Positions 61,851-64,000 of a stretch of DNA of 64,000 bases are shown piece after piece. The position numbers and the translations under genes were made by a program. The stretch lies in NCBI RefSeq assembly GCF_035593345.1, contig NZ_CP141606.1, forward strand, positions 4,526,001 to 4,590,000, written 5' to 3'. The notes under the pieces are model-generated. The model was not told the origin of the DNA, did no database searches, and saw nothing but the letters and a program-made list of their open reading frames with translations. This stretch comes from Lelliottia sp. JS-SCA-14 (lineage in GTDB: Bacteria > Pseudomonadota > Gammaproteobacteria > Enterobacterales > Enterobacteriaceae). Each line of letters begins with the position of its first letter. The stretch's first letter is position 1.

Positions 61851-62241
61851 CTGGGTTAATCCAAAAAGAAATGCTCGCTCTGGATAACCTCGCTTGCCGC
61901 GGGGTGATGAGTAACGAGCTAATTAAACACTACAGTTGTTTTATTCAAGGTAAACTTCAAAATAATAATCTCCCTCAACGAGCGACGCTTTGGAGTTGCT
62001 GATAATAGTGATACTACCGATAGTCGATTGCAATAATCACAATTAGGTTCGAATCCAGTATTGGACAACATTTAAAAATAGAAATAGTTTAATGAAAATA
62101 TCATTTAGCCGGCGCTGCATCGATATTTCACCAGGTTTTACAGTTAGAAATTATTTAATTTGGCGTTGCATCACCATAGGTCAAAAAGGCTCTAACTCCT
62201 CCCTTAGAGCCTTTAAAAATGCGGGGCTGTAAGACTTCGAT
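61851..62241. other. AT-rich intergenic region upstream of the fimbrial operon
   Basis: 391 bases without a gene between the chaperone start and the yhiN stop. A+T is high except for a short CCGGCGCTGC patch near 62110. It presumably carries the fimbrial promoter. I found no fim-type inverted repeats and no recombinase gene nearby. The yhiN terminator lies at its right end. Confidence 0.5.
62183..62220. terminator. Terminator of yhiN
   Basis: AAAGGCTCTAA / TTAGAGCCTTT 11-bp stem with loop CTCCTCCC, flanked by A and T runs so it can act on both strands; it lies about 25 bp beyond the yhiN stop codon. Confidence 0.85.
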
Positions 62242-63435
62242 TTAGTCGCTCGCCAGCGCCTGCGCGCACGCCCAGGCACTTGCCCAGGCCCACTGGAAGT
62301 TATATCCGCCCAGCCAGCCCGTCACGTCCATCACTTCACCGATGAAATAGAGCCCCGGAACCTTGCGCGCTTCCATGGTGCGGGACGAGAGTTCATCCGT
62401 GTCCACGCCGCCGAGGGTCACTTCCGCCGTGCGATAGCCTTCGGTGCCGTTCGGCTGAACGCGCCAGTTGGTCAGCGTCTCGACCAGCGCCTGCTGATCG
62501 CGCACATTGAGCTGCTTGAGCGTGACGTCAGGAATTTGCCCCAGCAGTTGCAGGCACTCGATCAAACGTTTCGGCAGCTGCATCGCCAGGGTGTTTTTCA
62601 GGCTTTGATTCGGATGCGCGGCGCGCTGTTCGTCGAGGAACGCCGCCAGATCGCAGTCCGGCACCAGATTGACGGTGACGAATTCGCCTGGCTGCCAGTA
62701 GCTGGAGATTTGCAGCACGGCGGGGCCAGAGAGACCGCGATGGGTGAACAGCAGATTTTCGCGGAACAGGGTGCCGTCTTCAGCGGTAATGGTGGACGAC
62801 ACCGAGACGCCGGAGAGGGTCTGGAGCTGCTCCAGCAGCGGTTTGTGCAGAGTGAACGGCACCAGACCGGCGCGGGTCGGCAGCACCTTCAGGCCAAACT
62901 GCTCGGCGATTTTATAGCCGAATGGCGTCGCGCCCAGGCCCGGCATCGACAGCCCGCCGCTGGCGATCACCAGTTTGTCGGCGCTGACCGTGTCGCCGTT
63001 CAGCTCAAGCCGGTAGCCGCTGTCGTCGCGTGAGACGCTCAGCACTTCGGTGCGCAGGCGCGTGGTGACGCCGCCCTTCTCGCACTCGGCCACCAGCATG
63101 TCGACAATCTGCTGCGCGGAGTCATCACAGAAGAGCTGGCCGAGGGTTTTTTCATGCCAGGCGATGCCGTGTTTGCCGACCAGATCGATGAAATCCCACT
63201 GGGTGTAACGCGCCAGGGCAGATTTGCAAAAATGACGGTTTTGGCTCAAATAGGCCGCGGGTTCGACATATAAATTAGTAAAGTTGCAGCGACCCCCGCC
63301 AGACATCAGGATCTTGCGGCCGGGTTTCTTGCCATTATCCAGCAACAGAACGCGACGACCCGCCTGTCCGGCCATCGCCGCACAGAACATTCCCGCCGCA
63401 CCGGCGCCAATTATGACGGCATCAAACCTTTCCAC
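62242..63435 (-). CDS. yhiN: HI0933/BaiN-type flavoprotein YhiN
   Basis: FAD-dependent protein of the HI0933 family (BaiN-like oxidoreductase), 397 residues (E. coli about 400). The start is GTG 63435, preceded by GAGGA, so the N terminus (V)ERFDAVIIGAGAAGMFCAAMAG matches E. coli; ATGs much further upstream lie in the pitA promoter region. FAD motifs are GAGAAGMF, RKILMSGGGRCNFTN, and EVMDVTGWLGGYN. The natural substrate is not known. Confidence 0.93.
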   Translation of the reverse strand: MERFDAVIIGAGAAGMFCAAMAGQAGRRVLLLDNGKKPGRKILMSGGGRCNFTNLYVEPAAYLSQNRHFCKSALARYTQWDFIDLVGKHGIAWHEKTLGQLFCDDSAQQIVDMLVAECEKGGVTTRLRTEVLSVSRDDSGYRLELNGDTVSADKLVIASGGLSMPGLGATPFGYKIAEQFGLKVLPTRAGLVPFTLHKPLLEQLQTLSGVSVSSTITAEDGTLFRENLLFTHRGLSGPAVLQISSYWQPGEFVTVNLVPDCDLAAFLDEQRAAHPNQSLKNTLAMQLPKRLIECLQLLGQIPDVTLKQLNVRDQQALVETLTNWRVQPNGTEGYRTAEVTLGGVDTDELSSRTMEARKVPGLYFIGEVMDVTGWLGGYNFQWAWASAWACAQALASD

Positions 63436-63665
63436 ATCCAAATCCTCATGTTTAACAGGCGCGAATTGTAAAGTTTCCTCTGTGGTCACACCAGCGCAAA
63501 AAACTGATATGTCAGTCATATAATTGAAATATAAAATATATTTCTTTACCAGACGTAAACAATCCAGAAGGTATATCAAAAAAAAGCTATATTTCACTTT
63601 GCCCGTTGCGCATTTGTCCTGGATAATGCGCCGCGTTCATGTCCTCCAAAATGGCGTAACGTCCT

Positions 63666-64000
63666 ATGCTACATTTGTTTGCTGGTCTGGATTTACATAC
63701 CGGGCTTTTACTATTGCTTGCTCTGGCATTTGTGCTGTTTTACGAAGCTATCAATGGCTTCCACGACACTGCGAACGCAGTCGCAACGGTTATCTACACT
63801 CGCGCAATGCGATCGCAAGTTGCGGTTGTTATGGCGGCTGTCTTTAACTTCTTTGGTGTTCTACTTGGTGGCCTAAGCGTAGCCTATGCCATCGTTCACA
63901 TGCTGCCTACAGACCTGCTTCTGAATATGAGTTCAGCGCACGGTCTCGCGATGGTATTTTCCATGCTGCTTGCTGCGATTATCTGGAACCTCGGTACCTG
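63666..64000 (+). CDS. pitA: Low-affinity inorganic phosphate transporter PitA (5' part)
   Basis: N-terminal 111 codons of the Pi:H+ symporter (also metal-phosphate uptake), cut by the window end. The start [13 protein letters not shown] matches E. coli, followed by [24 protein letters not shown], the Pit family signature (Asn/Asp in the phosphate path). Third positions are unusually A/T rich compared with neighbouring genes. It is divergent from yhiN, as in E. coli. Confidence 0.95.
   Translation, partial: MLHLFAGLDLHTGLLLLLALAFVLFYEAINGFHDTANAVATVIYTRAMRSQVAVVMAAVFNFFGVLLGGLSVAYAIVHMLPTDLLLNMSSAHGLAMVFSMLLAAIIWNLGT

Noticed and set aside
62046..62056. GGTTCGAATCC, identical to a tRNA T-loop core
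   Set aside because: The flanks do not extend into a 5-bp T stem, and no acceptor, anticodon or D arm can be drawn; chance or too small a remnant.
61851..62241. Possible invertible promoter (fimS-like) for the fimbriae
   Set aside because: No matching inverted repeats flanking a promoter, and no FimB/FimE-like recombinase in the window.
63436..63597. N-terminal extension of YhiN by 54 residues
   Set aside because: Not present in the E. coli protein; overlaps the probable pitA promoter; GTG 63435 has a proper GAGGA site.

Overview
The window is a chromosomal segment of an enterobacterium close to Enterobacter, Lelliottia or Leclercia. I base this on near-identity of many genes to their E. 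coli K-12 counterparts (recalled, not searched), on REP/BIME intergenic repeats, and on K-12 gene order at both flanks. No pseudogene, tRNA, rRNA, CRISPR array or complete insertion sequence was seen.

Left core (1-25150). It opens inside ugpA, followed by ugpB (glycerol-3-phosphate uptake, with PhoB boxes upstream) and a small exported protein. Then come the branched-chain amino acid ABC system livFGMHK, panM, livJ, and a PuuE/GabT-type GABA aminotransferase. Next are rpoH with a sigma-E promoter and DnaA boxes, ftsXEY, rsmD-yhhL, yhhM, yhhN, zntA with its ZntR operator, tusA, yhhQ with a preQ1-like leader, dcrB, yhhS and yhhT. Between panM and livJ lies a ~600-bp fold-back element with 40-bp inverted ends.

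Accessory block 1 (25151-41157). An 18-gene one-strand cluster matches the aryl polyene (APE) pigment pathway in the order apeA to apeR. A ligase (ApeH) loads an aromatic starter on an acyl carrier protein. Ketosynthases (ApeC/O/R), a ketoreductase (ApeQ) and dehydratases (ApeI/P) extend it into a conjugated polyene. ApeD, ApeJ and ApeK act on acyl or sugar attachment, and ApeL/M/N resemble envelope transport factors. The phosphopantetheinyl transferase gene acpT follows directly. In K-12 acpT sits next to yhhT with the cluster missing.

Accessory block 2 (41105-62241). It holds the complete arnBCADTEF operon (L-Ara4N lipid A modification, polymyxin resistance), an SDR oxidoreductase, an NlpC/P60 peptidase, a HAD-IB phosphatase, an orphan terC-type gene and a DUF3772 MscS-family channel. 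A chaperone-usher fimbrial locus follows, whose four small pilin genes are split between two convergent units.

Right core (62242-64000). yhiN and the start of pitA restore the K-12 order. The yhhT-yhiN interval, where K-12 carries acpT, nik and rhsB, is therefore a variable chromosomal site.
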